A DNA stretch of 13,811 bases, from positions 1 to 13,811 of the forward strand of contig JAEWJS010000098.1 of assembly GCA_023386495.1 (NCBI GenBank), written 5' to 3'. Positions within the stretch are counted from its first letter, which is position 1. Every line of letters begins with the position of its first letter. The stretch comes from Bacillota bacterium (GTDB lineage Bacteria > Bacillota > Bacilli > Paenibacillales > Paenibacillaceae). The notes beneath the pieces are model-generated. The model ran no database searches, was not told the DNA's origin, and saw only the letters and a list, made by a program, of their open reading frames with translations. Made by a program: the position numbers and the translations under genes. Shown in pieces: positions 1 through 7,056 of this stretch.

Positions 1-335
1 AAGTAATCCCGATGCTGGTAGAAGTGATACAGGTCTCCCTTGCGAAGATCGCTTCCATCGCCCTCCGTCGGCGGCAGAATAAACAAGCTGCTCTGCCGGT
101 GGTGCAGGTCCCAGTTATTCCCCGAACCGAGATGGTCCATGAGGGAACGATATTTCGTATGCGCGAACACCGCCACGCGGGAGACGCCCGAATTCACCAT
201 GCTCGACAGCGTAAAATCGATCAACCGATACCTGCCGCCGAACGGCACGGTCGCCAAGCAGCGGTTCGCCGTCAATGCGTCCAGCTCATCCGGCTCATGA
301 ATCAGGTTAATGACGCCCATCATAGTGTCATTCAT
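1..335 (-). CDS. glgD: GlgD, glucose-1-phosphate adenylyltransferase regulatory subunit (partial, N-terminal)
   Basis: N-terminal 111 residues of GlgD; the rest lies beyond the left edge. GlgD is the companion subunit of ADP-glucose pyrophosphorylase and stimulates GlgC in the first committed step of bacterial glycogen synthesis in the cytosol. The reading begins MNDTMMGVINLIHEPDEL and continues with a nucleotidyltransferase core: VPFGGRYRLIDFTLSSMVNSG, then the block around NNWDLHHRQSSLFILPP. It lacks the GGxGxRL nucleotide-binding signature that GlgC carries, as expected of a non-catalytic GlgD. The ATG at 335-333 shares ATGA with the glgC stop, and GGGAGG lies 7-8 nt upstream, so the two are translationally coupled. 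Confidence is high from the glgC neighbour and the conserved block. Confidence 0.92.
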   Translation of the reverse strand, partial: MNDTMMGVINLIHEPDELDALTANRCLATVPFGGRYRLIDFTLSSMVNSGVSRVAVFAHTKYRSLMDHLGSGNNWDLHHRQSSLFILPPTEGDGSDLRKGDLYHFYQHRDY

Positions 336-1501
336 GCCTGCACCTCCCGAATCGTCTTGTCCGTCGCGACCGTATCGCCGCTGGCTACAACCTGGATATC
401 CGAACTGTCCGGCGAACCGACGGTAACGCCGTCCCCGATGACGGCATCTTCGCCGATGATGGCCCGATGAATCGTCACTCCGCTGCCGATGACGGCATTC
501 GGCATGACGACGGATTCGCTGATCACCGTGCCGGTGCCGACCTGCACGCCATGGAACAGCACGGAACGGCTGACCTCGCCTTCGATGAAGCAGCCTTCCG
601 TCACGAGCGACGAGGAGACGCTGCCTGTCTCCGCGATATAATGTGCAGGCTGATTCGGATTGACGGTGTAGATGCGCCAATTTTTATCGCCGAGATCGAT
701 CGGCGCGTCGTCCCTCAGCAGATCCATATTCGCATCCCATAGGCTCTGAATCGTGCCGACATCCTTCCAGTACCCTTCGAATCGATAGGCGCACAGCTTC
801 AAGCCCTCGGCCAGCATGGCCGGGATAATATCTTTGCCGAAGTCGTTGCTGGACTTCGGATTGCTCTCATCTTGCAGCAGATAGTGCTGCAGCACCGGCC
901 AGGAGAACACGTAGACCCCCATGGACGCCAGGTTGGAGCGCGGACGCTTCGGCTTCTCTTCGAATTCCGTGATCCGTCCCGATTCATCCGTGCTCATAAT
1001 GCCGAAGCGGCTTGCCTCGCCGGGATCGACTTCGATGACCGCGATCGTGGCGTCGGCGCCGCTCGCCTTGTGCTGCGCAATCATGCGCGCGTAGTTCATC
1101 TTGTAGATGTGGTCGCCGGAAATAATCAGCACATTCTCCGGGTCGTAGCGATCGATGAAGCCCATGTTCTGATAGATGGCGTTCGCGGTGCCTTTGTACC
1201 AGCTTCCGCCTTTGGATCGCATGTAAGGGGGCAAGATGGACATGCCGCCGTCTCTTCGGTCAAGTCCCCATGGGCTGCCGATTCCGAGATGTCGGCTCAG
1301 GGCGAGCGGTTGATATTGCGTCAGAACGCCGACCGTATCGATGCCCGAATGAACGCAATTGCTAAGCGTGTAGTCAATAATGCGATACTTCCCGCCATAG
1401 TGCACGGCAGGCTTAGCCAGATCCTTCGTCAACACGCCGAGCCGCTTGCCCTCCCCACCTGCCAGCAGCATCGCGATCGTCTCCTTGCGAACCATGTCCA
1501 T
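332..1501 (-). CDS. glgC: GlgC, glucose-1-phosphate adenylyltransferase
   Basis: Catalytic subunit of ADP-glucose pyrophosphorylase: ATP plus glucose-1-phosphate gives ADP-glucose plus pyrophosphate, the glucosyl donor for glycogen synthase. Residues 12-33 carry the nucleotidyltransferase signature (LLAGGEGKRLGVLT, then KPAV). KGTANAIYQN near 103-112, SGDHIYKMNY near 128-137 and the FEEKP sugar-phosphate loop follow. The last ~110 residues are a hexapeptide-type left-handed beta helix (VVMPNAVIGSGVTIHRAIIG). The length (about 389 aa) is normal. Three starts are possible: GTG 1504, ATG 1501 and ATG 1495. GGGAG at 1506-1510 is too close to the GTG, so 1501 is chosen. The gene overlaps glgD by 4 nt in an operon that probably continues left into other glg genes. 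Confidence 0.95.
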   Translation of the reverse strand: MDMVRKETIAMLLAGGEGKRLGVLTKDLAKPAVHYGGKYRIIDYTLSNCVHSGIDTVGVLTQYQPLALSRHLGIGSPWGLDRRDGGMSILPPYMRSKGGSWYKGTANAIYQNMGFIDRYDPENVLIISGDHIYKMNYARMIAQHKASGADATIAVIEVDPGEASRFGIMSTDESGRITEFEEKPKRPRSNLASMGVYVFSWPVLQHYLLQDESNPKSSNDFGKDIIPAMLAEGLKLCAYRFEGYWKDVGTIQSLWDANMDLLRDDAPIDLGDKNWRIYTVNPNQPAHYIAETGSVSSSLVTEGCFIEGEVSRSVLFHGVQVGTGTVISESVVMPNAVIGSGVTIHRAIIGEDAVIGDGVTVGSPDSSDIQVVASGDTVATDKTIREVQA

Positions 1502-1640
1502 CACGCTCCCTCATAATTGTCCTCATTCTTCCATTCGCTGTCATACTTGCGTTCCCCTTCAACAATTGACAATTTCATGTACGAATTCGTTCTGACGAAG
1601 TTATAAGTCATTGTAAATGGGTAGGATCGCGGGAGATTTA

Positions 1641-1657
1641 TGTTAGATAACCTAACA
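1641..1657. promoter_or_regulatory. Inverted repeat in the glgC upstream region
   Basis: Six-base arms TGTTAG and CTAACA flank ATAAC, giving a 17-bp imperfect palindrome about 140 bp upstream of glgC. A TATAAT (plus, 1669-1674), read as ATTATA/TATACT on the minus strand, lies just beside it, so this could be an operator close to the glgC promoter. No convincing -35 box was found for either strand. The role is inferred only from position and symmetry. Confidence 0.3.
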
Positions 1658-1702
1658 CTTAAATACAGTATAATGGATGTCTGCGAAAATAACAGCAATA
1701 AA

Positions 1703-1737
1703 ATAAGCATATGTCACATTGCGTGACATATGCTTAT
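1703..1737 (-). terminator. Hairpin terminator after the helD-DUF1294 unit
   Basis: A perfect 15-bp inverted repeat (1703-1717 with 1723-1737) with loop ATTGC starts 9 bases past the DUF1294 stop codon. On the minus strand it is followed by a T-rich run (TTATTTTATT), which fits an intrinsic terminator for the leftward helD-DUF1294 transcript and insulates glgC. The stem is AT-rich for a terminator, so a second role as a binding site cannot be excluded. Confidence 0.65.
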
Positions 1738-1745
1738 CAAGGTGT

Positions 1746-2036
1746 CTATAGCATGTTCCAGTAGAACAACCATCCCGCGATGGCGGCCTGCAGGACAGTC
1801 AATGCCGGCAAACCGAACGCAAAGGTTCGATGCTTCGTCTTGTGCCGCAAGAGTCGCATGGCTGCCCAGCCACCGGCAGCGCCGCCCAGCCACGCGAAAC
1901 CGAACAGGCGGCGCTCCGGCACGCGCCGCGAGCCTCTAACTGCACGCCGCTTATCCATCGCCATGAGCAGGAAGAGCGTGCCGTTCATTAAGAGCAGATA
2001 GACGGCACAAGCCTGCACAAGCAGATTATCGGGCAT
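1746..2036 (-). CDS. DUF1294 family small membrane protein
   Basis: 96 residues; function unknown. Two hydrophobic segments are visible, at about 5-26 (LLVQACAVYLLLMNGTLFLL) and about 74-95, plus a weaker Gly/Ala-rich one at 45-60. The family hallmarks are present: MDKRRAV at 27-33, RRVPE at 37-41 (usual form RIPE), GGAAGG at 51-56 and RHKTKHRTF at 64-72. The ATG at 2036 has GGAGAG 8 nt upstream. The start lies inside the end of helD, with an 11-nt overlap, so translation is probably coupled. A hairpin terminator follows. The family call is from motifs and length; nothing shows what it does for helD, if anything. Confidence 0.8.
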   Translation of the reverse strand: MPDNLLVQACAVYLLLMNGTLFLLMAMDKRRAVRGSRRVPERRLFGFAWLGGAAGGWAAMRLLRHKTKHRTFAFGLPALTVLQAAIAGWLFYWNML

Positions 2037-4401
2037 GGCTGAAGCTCTCCAGCGAATAATGCTCCGGCTTGGCTGCGGCCACGAATCGGTTCGGCTCGCC
2101 GTGCGAGTAGACGAATAGCTTATGCATCGCGCGCGTGCAAGCCGTGTAGAACAGCTTGCGTTCATTCTCGCGGCCGTACACGCGGCTGGAAGCGTCGTAG
2201 ATTAGCACCGCATCGAACTCGACGCCCTTGGCCAGATAAGCCGGGATCACGCATACGCCGCGCTCGAACTGCGGCGTATCCTTCGTCACGAGACGCATGG
2301 CCGTTCCCGCCTGGTCCGCAAGCGCTTCATGCGCGGCCTGGCTCTCGGCTGCCGTCTTGCAGATGATCGCGATCGATTCGTACCCTTCGCCTAAGAGCGA
2401 ATCGATCGTCCGCAGCAGCTCGCGATGCAGCGATTCCCGATCCTGCACGACGCCGACAACGGGAAGTTCGCCGGCGCGATTGAACGGTTCGATCGCTTCG
2501 CCGCCGGGCACCATGGCGCTCGTGAACGCCACGATCTCGCGCGTGGATCGATAGCTGCGCGTCAGCCGAATCCACTCCGTCTCCTCTTCGCCGAACAGCC
2601 TCGTTAACGGATCTGCCTCTTCCATGGCAGACGTCTGTGCATAGATCGCTTGGTTAAGATCGCCCAATGCCGTAATGCGGCTTCTTGGGAACAGCCACTT
2701 CAAGAATTCGAGCTGGAACGGCGTGTAATCCTGCGCTTCATCGATCAACACATGCCGCACTGTCGTATTCGCGCGGAAGCCCTTCATTCGTTCGTTCAGA
2801 TACAGATACGGCGTCATATCTTCATAGAGCAGGCGGCCTTCCTCGAGCGTGCGCGCAGCCTGCGTCGCGATCGCATCCCAATTGACCGGAACGCCCTGCC
2901 CGCCCGTCACTTCGCCGAGCAGCGACAAGTCTTCGTGCAGCTTCCGGTAGAGCCCTTTCACATCCACGAAGCGCAGCGCCTTCACCCGGGCGCGAACCGG
3001 CTTGAACGCTTCGCGGACGATCATCTCGGCCAAGAGCTCCTTCTCGACGTCGAAGTCGTCGAACGTCTCGCGCCGCGACGCTTTTTGCCGCTGCCGAAGC
3101 TTATAGTACGCACGCTGATAAGCCTCTTGATCCATCAGCTGCATCTCTTCCTCTACCCAGGCCTCGCTCATCTGCTTCGTCTCGTAGGCTTTTGTCTCCT
3201 CGAGCAGCCAGTCGCGGATCAGCATGATCCGATTCGCGAGCCGGATGCTCGGGTCCATGCCGTAGAACCGAGCCGCGATCGTCTTCGCCGAGACGATCAC
3301 CTTCCCCTTGAACGAGATGGAACGGAACAGCATGCCTTGCCGCTCCAGATAAGTGATATAGGAGCGTATCGCGTCCAAATACGCAGTAGACGACTTGTAG
3401 CGAATGGCATCGAGCCGCACGCCATAGCGCTCGTCTTCAGCGGAAGTCAGCACGTATTCGAGCTGGTCGAATGAGTCCTCCAGCTTGAATTCCTTGCTGA
3501 GCCGCGCCTCGAGATAATCTTGGAACGTCGTCTGCATCATATTCTCTTCCCCAAGCTCCGGCAGCACCGACGATACGTAGCTGTTGAACATCGGATTCGG
3601 CGAGAACAGCACCATCTGATCCGAGCGAAGCACGCCGCGGTAGCGATAGAGCAGATAGGCAACGCGCTGCAGGGCCGCGGATGTCTTGCCGCTGCCCGCC
3701 GCTCCTTGCACGACCAGCATTCTTGCCCGGTCGTTGCGGATGATGCGGTTCTGCTCGCGCTGAATCGGCGCGACGATACTCTTCATCGTACTGTCCGATG
3801 ACCGGCTTAGCATCTGCTTCAGCAGCTCGTCGCCGATCGTGACACCGGTATCGAACATATATTGAATGGCGCCGTCGCGGATGACGTATTGGCGCTTCAG
3901 CTCCATCTCGCCTTTCACCCGGCCGACCGGCGTTTCATATTCCGCAGGCCCCGGCGGATAGTCGTAATAGAGGCTCGATACGGGAGCACGCCAGTCGTAG
4001 ACGAGAAAATCATCGCTGTCTTCCTCGCGGAACGAAGCGATGCCGAGATAGATCGTCTCCGCTTGGCTGTCATCCTGTTCGCGAAAATCGATTCTGCCAA
4101 AATACGGCGACTGCCGGAGCCGCTTCAGCTTATCGAGATATGCGGCAGAATGACGTTCGCTGCGTTCACGCTCCGTGAGCAGGCTCGCTTGCTGCAGGAT
4201 ACTGAAATAGGTCTCATGGATATCCTCAGCCGTACTGAAGTTGACCGTAACCTCATCCCAGAAGTGCTTGCGGAATTCCACCGCTTCGGACCGAACTTCG
4301 CCGATCTCTTCCTCGATCTTATCGATGCGCATCCCGACGCGATCGACGACATGCTCTACCCTGCGCTGTTCTTCTTGCCATGCTTGATCTGTCTCATTCA
4401 T
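2026..4401 (-). CDS. helD: HelD-like RNA polymerase recycling motor ATPase
   Basis: 791 residues, close to the B. subtilis HelD length. HelD is a UvrD/Rep-like superfamily 1 ATPase that binds RNA polymerase and removes it from DNA and RNA. Residues 1-95 are charged and heptad-like, matching the N-terminal coiled coil that enters the secondary channel. DFLVYDWRAPVSSLYYDY at 131-148 is a typical HelD segment. Helicase motifs: Walker A GAAGSGKT 233-240, Walker B LIDEAQD 552-558, GDLNQAIY 580-587, LTRSYRST 613-620, AKGVEFDAV 724-732 and YTACTRAMHKL 752-762. The long stretch between Walker A and B holds the second polymerase-contacting arm. ATG 4401 has AAGGAG 11 nt upstream. A plain DNA helicase of the UvrD type is less likely because of the N-terminal arm and the DWRAP block. 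Confidence 0.92.
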   Translation of the reverse strand: MNETDQAWQEEQRRVEHVVDRVGMRIDKIEEEIGEVRSEAVEFRKHFWDEVTVNFSTAEDIHETYFSILQQASLLTERERSERHSAAYLDKLKRLRQSPYFGRIDFREQDDSQAETIYLGIASFREEDSDDFLVYDWRAPVSSLYYDYPPGPAEYETPVGRVKGEMELKRQYVIRDGAIQYMFDTGVTIGDELLKQMLSRSSDSTMKSIVAPIQREQNRIIRNDRARMLVVQGAAGSGKTSAALQRVAYLLYRYRGVLRSDQMVLFSPNPMFNSYVSSVLPELGEENMMQTTFQDYLEARLSKEFKLEDSFDQLEYVLTSAEDERYGVRLDAIRYKSSTAYLDAIRSYITYLERQGMLFRSISFKGKVIVSAKTIAARFYGMDPSIRLANRIMLIRDWLLEETKAYETKQMSEAWVEEEMQLMDQEAYQRAYYKLRQRQKASRRETFDDFDVEKELLAEMIVREAFKPVRARVKALRFVDVKGLYRKLHEDLSLLGEVTGGQGVPVNWDAIATQAARTLEEGRLLYEDMTPYLYLNERMKGFRANTTVRHVLIDEAQDYTPFQLEFLKWLFPRSRITALGDLNQAIYAQTSAMEEADPLTRLFGEEETEWIRLTRSYRSTREIVAFTSAMVPGGEAIEPFNRAGELPVVGVVQDRESLHRELLRTIDSLLGEGYESIAIICKTAAESQAAHEALADQAGTAMRLVTKDTPQFERGVCVIPAYLAKGVEFDAVLIYDASSRVYGRENERKLFYTACTRAMHKLFVYSHGEPNRFVAAAKPEHYSLESFSHAR

Positions 4402-4481
4402 GCGATTATTCGCTCCTTAATCCGATAATGGCCGTATTCGATGCCGTACGACAGACAGGTACGAGCATGGAATATTTCTGG

Positions 4482-4511
4482 TTGACAAGGGGTTCGGAAG
4501 TGTCGTATAAT
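4482..4511 (+). promoter_or_regulatory. Sigma-A promoter of a small plus-strand transcript
   Basis: Perfect consensus boxes TTGACA (4482-4487) and TATAAT (4506-4511) with an 18-bp spacer. Transcription would start near 4518. The only thing downstream before the terminator at 4597-4622 is about 80 bases with no sizeable gene. On the other strand the same -35 reads TTGTCA and could serve helD, but no good -10 follows it there. Confidence 0.75.
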
Positions 4512-4517
4512 ATTATT

Positions 4518-4622
4518 GAATAGTAATGCCCAATTGTTCAGACTTTTTCCATTTCTTCATTGTAGCATATCTCGAATGATCATTCAACCACTTCAACCCC
4601 CTGCAGATGCAGGGGGTTTTTT
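4518..4622 (+). ncRNA. Candidate small RNA (about 105 nt), unknown family
   Basis: A complete short transcription unit: consensus promoter at 4482-4511, predicted start near 4518, and a strong intrinsic terminator at 4597-4622. It lies between helD, which points away, and the end of the exporter gene. The body is pyrimidine-rich and looks unpaired (CTTTTTCCATTTCTTC around 4543-4558). It also has a 12-bp palindrome GAATGATCATTC at 4574-4585 and a CCACTTCAACC stretch before the terminator stem. C- and U-rich single-stranded stretches are typical of Gram-positive small RNAs that pair with ribosome sites. An open frame of 17 codons exists (4526-4579) but has no ribosome site. It matches no RNA family I recognise; both ends are predicted only. 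Confidence 0.5.
4597..4622 (+). terminator. Intrinsic terminator of the small plus-strand transcript
   Basis: Stem CCCCCTGC / GCAGGGGG (4597-4604 and 4609-4616) with a 4-nt loop AGAT, followed by six T at 4617-4622. This is a textbook factor-independent terminator on the plus strand. Flanking A and T bases can extend the stem slightly. No plus-strand gene ends here, so it belongs to the short unit starting near 4518. Confidence 0.85.
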
Positions 4623-4672
4623 ATCGTTCGGCTGTGTACTAACTTTGCCGTCCTCCTGCTGCAGACCGCAAG

Positions 4673-4707
4673 AAGGCCCCTGGCAGCGTTAAGCTGCTAG
4701 GGGCCTT
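4673..4707 (-). terminator. Hairpin after the MFS exporter gene
   Basis: 15-base arms (4673-4687 and 4693-4707) around GTTAA, with one mismatch, form a very GC-rich hairpin (core GGCCCC / GGGGCC). It lies 16 bases past the exporter stop. The T run after it is weak on both strands. It most likely ends the leftward exporter transcript and may also block stray rightward transcription. Confidence 0.6.
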
Positions 4708-4723
4708 CCTCCAGTCTTGATAG

Positions 4724-6193
4724 TCAATGCATGATCATCGGTGCCGGTTCGGCAGCCTCAACGTTCTGCGAAGCATTCTTCGGCCTGCGCAGGAAGATCG
4801 CGAAGACGAAACCGAGAATGGCGAAACCGACCAAGAACAGGAACGTGTCATTGAAGGCCTTGGTTCCCGCGGCGATCTGATCCGTCGTGCCGTCCGACAT
4901 ATACCTCTTCAGCCTGCTCGTCATGATCGTCATCAGTCCGGAGACGGCGAGCGACGACCATACTTGCTGGGCCGCGTTCGTCAGCGACGTGACGCGCCCG
5001 ACCAGATTCTGCGGCGATGACTGAATCAGATGCGTGTTGATCGGCATCATCGACAGCCCCATCCCTGCGCCGAGCAGAACCAGCGGCAGTATCATGGCAC
5101 TGTTCTTGTCTTCCAGTCCGACTCCTGACAGCAAGAACGCCGCAATGGCGATGATCGTCATCCCGAGCAGCACGACCGGGCGAGCGCCGATCTTATCGAA
5201 CAGCTTGCCGCCGATCGGCATGAAGAGGCCGGCGGCGAGCGCCTGCGGCAGCATGAGCAGTCCGGTATCGAAGGCCTCGAGACCCTTGCCCATCTGCAGG
5301 AAGATCGGAACCATGAACATCGTGCCGAACAGCGATATTGTCATGATCCATTGGATCAGGATGCCGCGCGTGAAGTCGGACGATCGGAAAACGCGCAGCT
5401 CGAGCAGCGGATTCTCCCGCCGCAGCTCGACGATGACGAACAGAATAAGCGCAATTGCTCCGACGACGATCCCGATCATCGTCTTCTCGGAGTCCCAGCC
5501 GTTCGCGCCTTCGCTTACGCCGTAAGACAAACCCGCGAATGCGAGAGGACCGAGAATGATGCCGAGCGAATCGAGCGCCGGCACGGTCTGTTTCTCGATG
5601 TTAGGTAGCGTGCGAAGTCCGACGAGAATGCCGATAATGCCGATTGGAATGTTGATGTAGAAGATCCAGTGCCATGTCGCGTAATCGACGAGCCAGCCGG
5701 CTACGATCGGACCAAGCGCAGGCGCGAGCAGGATCGGAATGCCCATCATGCCCATGACGGCCCCGACTTTGCCCGGAGGCGCTAGCCGGTACGTGAATGC
5801 CATGGCGATCGGCATGACCACGCCGCCGCCCAGACCTTGAATGACGCGGTAGATGATCAATTGGTCAATGCTCGTGGCGAGCGCGCATAAGAACGAACCG
5901 ATCGTGAACAGCCCGACCGAAATGAGGAATACGCGCTTCGCGCCGAATCGATCGGACAGCCAGCCAGCAAGCGGAATAACGGCCGCTTGCGCGAGGGCAT
6001 ACCCCGTGACCGTCCACTGCGCGATGTTGATCTTGCTGTTGAAGTCTGACGTGAGCTTCGGAAGCGCAACGTTCATTGCGGTTCCGTCCAGAATAACCAT
6101 GAATAGACCAATGATGATGGCGATCAGCGGGGCGAGAATCGCCTTGATCGACATCTCCTGCCCTTGTGCAGGCTGCGCTGCTTGTGTGGACAT
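4724..6193 (-). CDS. DHA2-family (EmrB/QacA-type) MFS multidrug exporter
   Basis: 489 residues with about 14 hydrophobic segments, the length and topology of the DHA2 drug:H+ antiporter family in the cytoplasmic membrane. Visible family motifs: LDGTAMNVALP at 35-45 (acidic residue in the first membrane helix), motif A GWLSDRFGAKRVF at 77-89, RVIQGLGGG at 116-124, and antiporter motif C (PALGPIVAGW) at 158-167, followed by YINIPIG near 179-185. The substrate cannot be told from sequence. The ATG at 6193 has GGAGGAG about 10 nt upstream; Met14 is a weaker alternative. It is divergent from a TetR regulator at 6396, with palindromic operators between, so it is probably induced by its own substrates. 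Confidence 0.92.
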   Translation of the reverse strand: MSTQAAQPAQGQEMSIKAILAPLIAIIIGLFMVILDGTAMNVALPKLTSDFNSKINIAQWTVTGYALAQAAVIPLAGWLSDRFGAKRVFLISVGLFTIGSFLCALATSIDQLIIYRVIQGLGGGVVMPIAMAFTYRLAPPGKVGAVMGMMGIPILLAPALGPIVAGWLVDYATWHWIFYINIPIGIIGILVGLRTLPNIEKQTVPALDSLGIILGPLAFAGLSYGVSEGANGWDSEKTMIGIVVGAIALILFVIVELRRENPLLELRVFRSSDFTRGILIQWIMTISLFGTMFMVPIFLQMGKGLEAFDTGLLMLPQALAAGLFMPIGGKLFDKIGARPVVLLGMTIIAIAAFLLSGVGLEDKNSAMILPLVLLGAGMGLSMMPINTHLIQSSPQNLVGRVTSLTNAAQQVWSSLAVSGLMTIMTSRLKRYMSDGTTDQIAAGTKAFNDTFLFLVGFAILGFVFAIFLRRPKNASQNVEAAEPAPMIMH

Positions 6194-6241
6194 CTCTTCT
6201 CTTCTCCTCCATTCCTAACCCTTGATGCTGTTCGCTTCTGT

Positions 6242-6270
6242 TTGACCACGCTTTCCTTACCCGTTACAAT
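6242..6270 (+). promoter_or_regulatory. Promoter of the TetR regulator
   Basis: TTGACC (6242-6247), 17-bp spacer, TACAAT (6265-6270) on the plus strand; start predicted near 6277. This gives a 5' leader of about 120 nt that runs across both operator palindromes, so bound repressor could block its own transcript by roadblock. It faces the exporter promoter. Confidence 0.6.
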
Positions 6271-6308
6271 ATAGGCAGTCTATCTATCGCGCAGACACCC
6301 GGGACATC

Positions 6309-6322
6309 CGGACAATTGTCCG
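6309..6322. promoter_or_regulatory. Operator palindrome 1 (CGGACAATTGTCCG)
   Basis: Perfect 14-bp palindrome, identical to the one at 6339-6352 and spaced 30 bp from it centre to centre, about three helical turns. It sits just past the predicted exporter start (near 6325, minus) and inside the leader of the regulator transcript. The likely ligand is the adjacent TetR protein, inferred from position, symmetry and repetition. Confidence 0.8.
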
Positions 6323-6331
6323 TTTAATTGG

Positions 6332-6360
6332 ATGTTAGCGGACAATTGTCCGGTTGTCAA
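6332..6360 (-). promoter_or_regulatory. Promoter of the MFS exporter
   Basis: On the minus strand TTGACA (6360-6355), 17-bp spacer, TAACAT (6337-6332). The spacer at 6338-6354 contains all of operator palindrome 2, so a bound repressor would exclude RNA polymerase, as in tetR/tetA-like systems. Confidence 0.75.
6339..6352. promoter_or_regulatory. Operator palindrome 2 (CGGACAATTGTCCG), in the exporter promoter spacer
   Basis: Second exact copy of the 14-bp palindrome. It lies wholly between the -35 and -10 boxes of the exporter promoter, the classical position for a TetR-family repressor site. Confidence 0.85.
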
Positions 6361-6395
6361 GCGAACAACTAGAAAATTCAGGGAAGGTGAAGAGG

Positions 6396-7004
6396 ATGCT
6401 TATTCGCCGGGAACGACGAGATGCTGCCGAACATCGCCAACTTATCTTGCAGACTGCGACCCGCCTGTTCACCGAACAAGGCGTCGAACAAGTCAGCATG
6501 CACCAGATCGCCAAGTGCGCCGGAGTCGGTCAAGGGACGCTCTATCGCCGCTACGGCAGCAAGGGCGATCTCTGCATGGATCTCATTGCCCATAGCTTTC
6601 AATCCTTCAAGGATTCGATCAACGCCTATCTGCTGAGCAGCACAGATGCGCAAACTCCCGAACGCATGTTAGGCGTCATGCGGCTCTGCATTGACTTCAT
6701 GGATGACAAGGGCTCTCTTTTCTCCACGTTGAAGCTCATGGCGGGCGAAGTCAGAGGCGATTCGATGTACGACAGCGCACCTTATACGTTTATGCACGGA
6801 GTGTTTGCCCACTTGTATAAAGAATATGACGAACGGCGAGGCCTCGTCCCTGATACTGAGTCCGCCGATTTCAACGCCCACGCCGTCATGGGCACGCTAT
6901 GCCCCGCCCTATACTTCGAATTCCGGATTCGTCAGGGCAAGAGCAAAGAACAGATTCTGCTCTTCGCTAAGAAACTATACATCGACCCGCACATGCAGGA
7001 CTAG
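6396..7004 (+). CDS. TetR/AcrR-family transcriptional repressor
   Basis: 202 residues, usual for the family. The helix-turn-helix is at about 33-55 (VSMHQIAKCAGVGQGTLYRRYGSKGDL), preceded by the first helix (LILQTATRLFTEQGVEQ). The C-terminal part is a variable ligand-binding and dimerisation domain. The start chosen is ATG 6396, with AAGGTGA 5-6 nt upstream; a longer frame reaches TTG 6354, but that codon lies against operator 2 and has no ribosome site. It diverges from the DHA2 exporter, and the two identical palindromes between them are its probable binding sites. Expected role: repress exporter and itself until a drug binds. The inducer is unknown. Its stop codon lies inside the terminator stem. 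Confidence 0.9.
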   Translation: MLIRRERRDAAEHRQLILQTATRLFTEQGVEQVSMHQIAKCAGVGQGTLYRRYGSKGDLCMDLIAHSFQSFKDSINAYLLSSTDAQTPERMLGVMRLCIDFMDDKGSLFSTLKLMAGEVRGDSMYDSAPYTFMHGVFAHLYKEYDERRGLVPDTESADFNAHAVMGTLCPALYFEFRIRQGKSKEQILLFAKKLYIDPHMQD

Positions 7005-7022
7005 CCGATTCGGCTAGTCCTG
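6996..7022 (+). terminator. Hairpin at the end of the TetR gene
   Basis: 12-bp perfect stem (6996-7007 with 7011-7022), loop ATT, overlapping the TAG stop of the regulator gene. The following run is only moderately T-rich (CGTATCTATTTTCT). It also separates the regulator from the convergent gene ending at 7057. Confidence 0.65.
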
Positions 7023-7056
7023 TGTCGTATCTATTTTCTACTCTATCGCATTGCTG

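Noticed and set aside
1513..1522. AATTGTCC near glgC, like half of the TetR operator
   Set aside because: Only a half site, with no promoter in register; treated as chance.
1501..1710. Minus-strand 69-residue frame upstream of glgC
   Set aside because: AT-rich intergenic sequence that runs into the glgC start; no ribosome site and no recognisable protein.
2650..3474. Long plus-strand open frame opposite helD
   Set aside because: Shadow of a high-GC gene; helD carries every helicase motif across this stretch on the minus strand.
6354..6395. TTG start giving the TetR protein 14 more residues
   Set aside because: It overlaps the exporter -35 box and has no ribosome site; ATG 6396 has a well-placed one and a normal family length.
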